The position numbers and the translations under genes were made by a program. A stretch of 64,000 nucleotides of DNA. Origin: Paenibacillus chondroitinus NBRC 15376 (lineage in GTDB: Bacteria > Bacillota > Bacilli > Paenibacillales > NBRC-103111). The first letter of the stretch is position 1; every line of letters begins with the position of its first letter. The DNA lies in the NCBI RefSeq assembly GCF_004000765.1, contig NZ_BILW01000023.1, forward strand, positions 1 to 64,000, read 5' to 3'. Below the pieces are notes generated by a model. The model did not search any database. It saw only the letters and a program-made list of their open reading frames with translations, and was not told the origin of the DNA. Below, in pieces: positions 63,333 through 64,000 of the stretch.

Positions 63333-63343
63333 TGTCAGACAGC
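63333..63343. promoter_or_regulatory. GntR operator 2 (own gene)
   Basis: TGTCAGACAGC, the exact complement of operator 1, about 63 bases upstream of the GntR start codon. It implies autorepression. Confidence 0.7.
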
Positions 63344-63405
63344 TTTGAATTTTATGTAAACGTTGAACATACCATCATCAACCTATAGAGAGGAATCGCT
63401 GAAAT

Positions 63406-64000
63406 TTGGAGAAAAAGCTGCTTTATCTCAGAGTCAAAGAAGAGATTGAACGAAGCATCAACGAAGGCGAGCTTAAGCCGGGAGACAAGCTTCCGTCTGA
63501 GCCGGAGCTCGCCAAGAAATACGAGGTAAGCCGCCCTACACTCCGGGAAGCGCTCAAGATGCTTCAGCGGGAGAAGGTGCTCATAAGTAAAAACGGTGTC
63601 GGGACCTACGTCAACAATCGTCCGGATTTCATTATCAATCCCCTTAGCAAGCTGCAAAGCGTGGGTCAAATGATCAAAAATGAGGGGTATATCGAAAGCG
63701 AATTAGACATCAAGATCTACACAAGAGAGCCTGAGGAAGATTGGAGAAAACAACTGCAAATCGATGATGAGGAAAAGGTTGTCATTTTGGAGCGTTCGCG
63801 AACAGCAAATGGCAAGAAAGTGGCATTTTATTATAATATTTTCCCGCAGAGCTTGGTCGCAGGTCATTTTGAGGGGGAATTTTCCGGAGCTATCTTTGAT
63901 TTCTTAAAGAGCAGAATGGGCATCAACATCGCTTACGCCATCACCGAAATTTGCGCGTTAAGCAGCTCCGAAGAAATGGATCAGAATGCAGTGAACGTGC
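63406..64000 (+). CDS. GntR-family regulator with UTRA domain (3' end outside window)
   Basis: At least 198 residues; truncated by the window end. The start must be TTG at 63406, because an in-frame stop lies two codons upstream and no ATG precedes the domain; AGAGG stands about 12 bases before it. The winged helix is LRVKEEIERSINEGELKPGDKLPSEPELAKKYEVSRPTLREALKMLQREKVLISKNGVGTYV. The second part (VVILERSRTANGKKVAFYYNIFPQSLV) is a UTRA effector domain as in PhnF/HutC regulators. It is divergent from the transporter operon and probably controls it. Confidence 0.88.
   Translation, partial: MEKKLLYLRVKEEIERSINEGELKPGDKLPSEPELAKKYEVSRPTLREALKMLQREKVLISKNGVGTYVNNRPDFIINPLSKLQSVGQMIKNEGYIESELDIKIYTREPEEDWRKQLQIDDEEKVVILERSRTANGKKVAFYYNIFPQSLVAGHFEGEFSGAIFDFLKSRMGINIAYAITEICALSSSEEMDQNAVNV

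Overview
The window reads as chromosomal DNA of a spore-forming, S-layer-bearing Firmicute, most likely Paenibacillus or a close relative. The support is a gerA-type spore germination operon, SLH domains, many lipoproteins, strong AGGAGG ribosome binding sites, and a sugar ABC transporter with a YesN-like AraC sensor of the kind common in Paenibacillus. I saw no rRNA, tRNA, CRISPR array, prophage or insertion sequence. Genus is inference from gene content only.

Layout. (1) 1-1700: a secreted DUF4015-type glycoside hydrolase. (2) 1860-13662: a methionine, one-carbon and vitamin B12 block. A cobalamin riboswitch (about 11455-11636) with its own attenuator heads an operon of an S-layer-anchored alpha/alpha-toroid protein, a membrane-anchored DUF4430 protein, EcfT, and a single polypeptide fusing two ECF ATPases to an S component. 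The LysR gene next to metE follows with a 10-base gap. Matching MET-box-like sites lie upstream of metE and glyA. (3) 13663-18641: a NikABCDE/CntABCDF-like metal or peptide importer. (4) 18989-26122: a zinc block (CobW GTPase, ZnuA, ZnuB, ZnuC; divergently a second CobW GTPase, a YcgR-like permease and a YcgQ-like protein) with Zur-box-like sites in the divergent promoter region. (5) 26562-27723: a Fur-box-controlled siderophore-binding lipoprotein. (6) 27916-35141: a LplABC-type sugar importer with AraC sensor-regulator and a sulfatase. (7) 35496-42098: a Weimberg-type pentonate pathway (YjhG-type dehydratase, semialdehyde dehydrogenase, FAH-fold dehydratase, IclR regulator) next to an alditol oxidase. 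(8) 42177-45036: LysE exporter, ArsR/AHSA1 pair, uroporphyrinogen-III synthase. (9) 45229-49201: gerA operon whose C gene is frameshifted. (10) 49321-55360: assorted enzymes, including an ArsR-controlled old yellow enzyme. (11) 55453-64000: an FbpABC/AfuABC-like importer with an unknown secreted protein, an MBL-fold hydrolase, a DMT protein and an inositol-monophosphatase-family enzyme. It appears to be controlled by the divergent GntR/UTRA regulator through two identical operators.

How the parts work together. The most interesting region is the B12 block. The first two genes look like the two halves of a transcobalamin/intrinsic-factor-like binder, placed on the S-layer and the membrane in front of a fused ECF importer. 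The same riboswitch may control the LysR activator of the B12-independent methionine synthase. A second strong inference is the GntR regulon at the right end, where two sigma-A promoters each carry TGTCAGACAGC just downstream of the -10 box.
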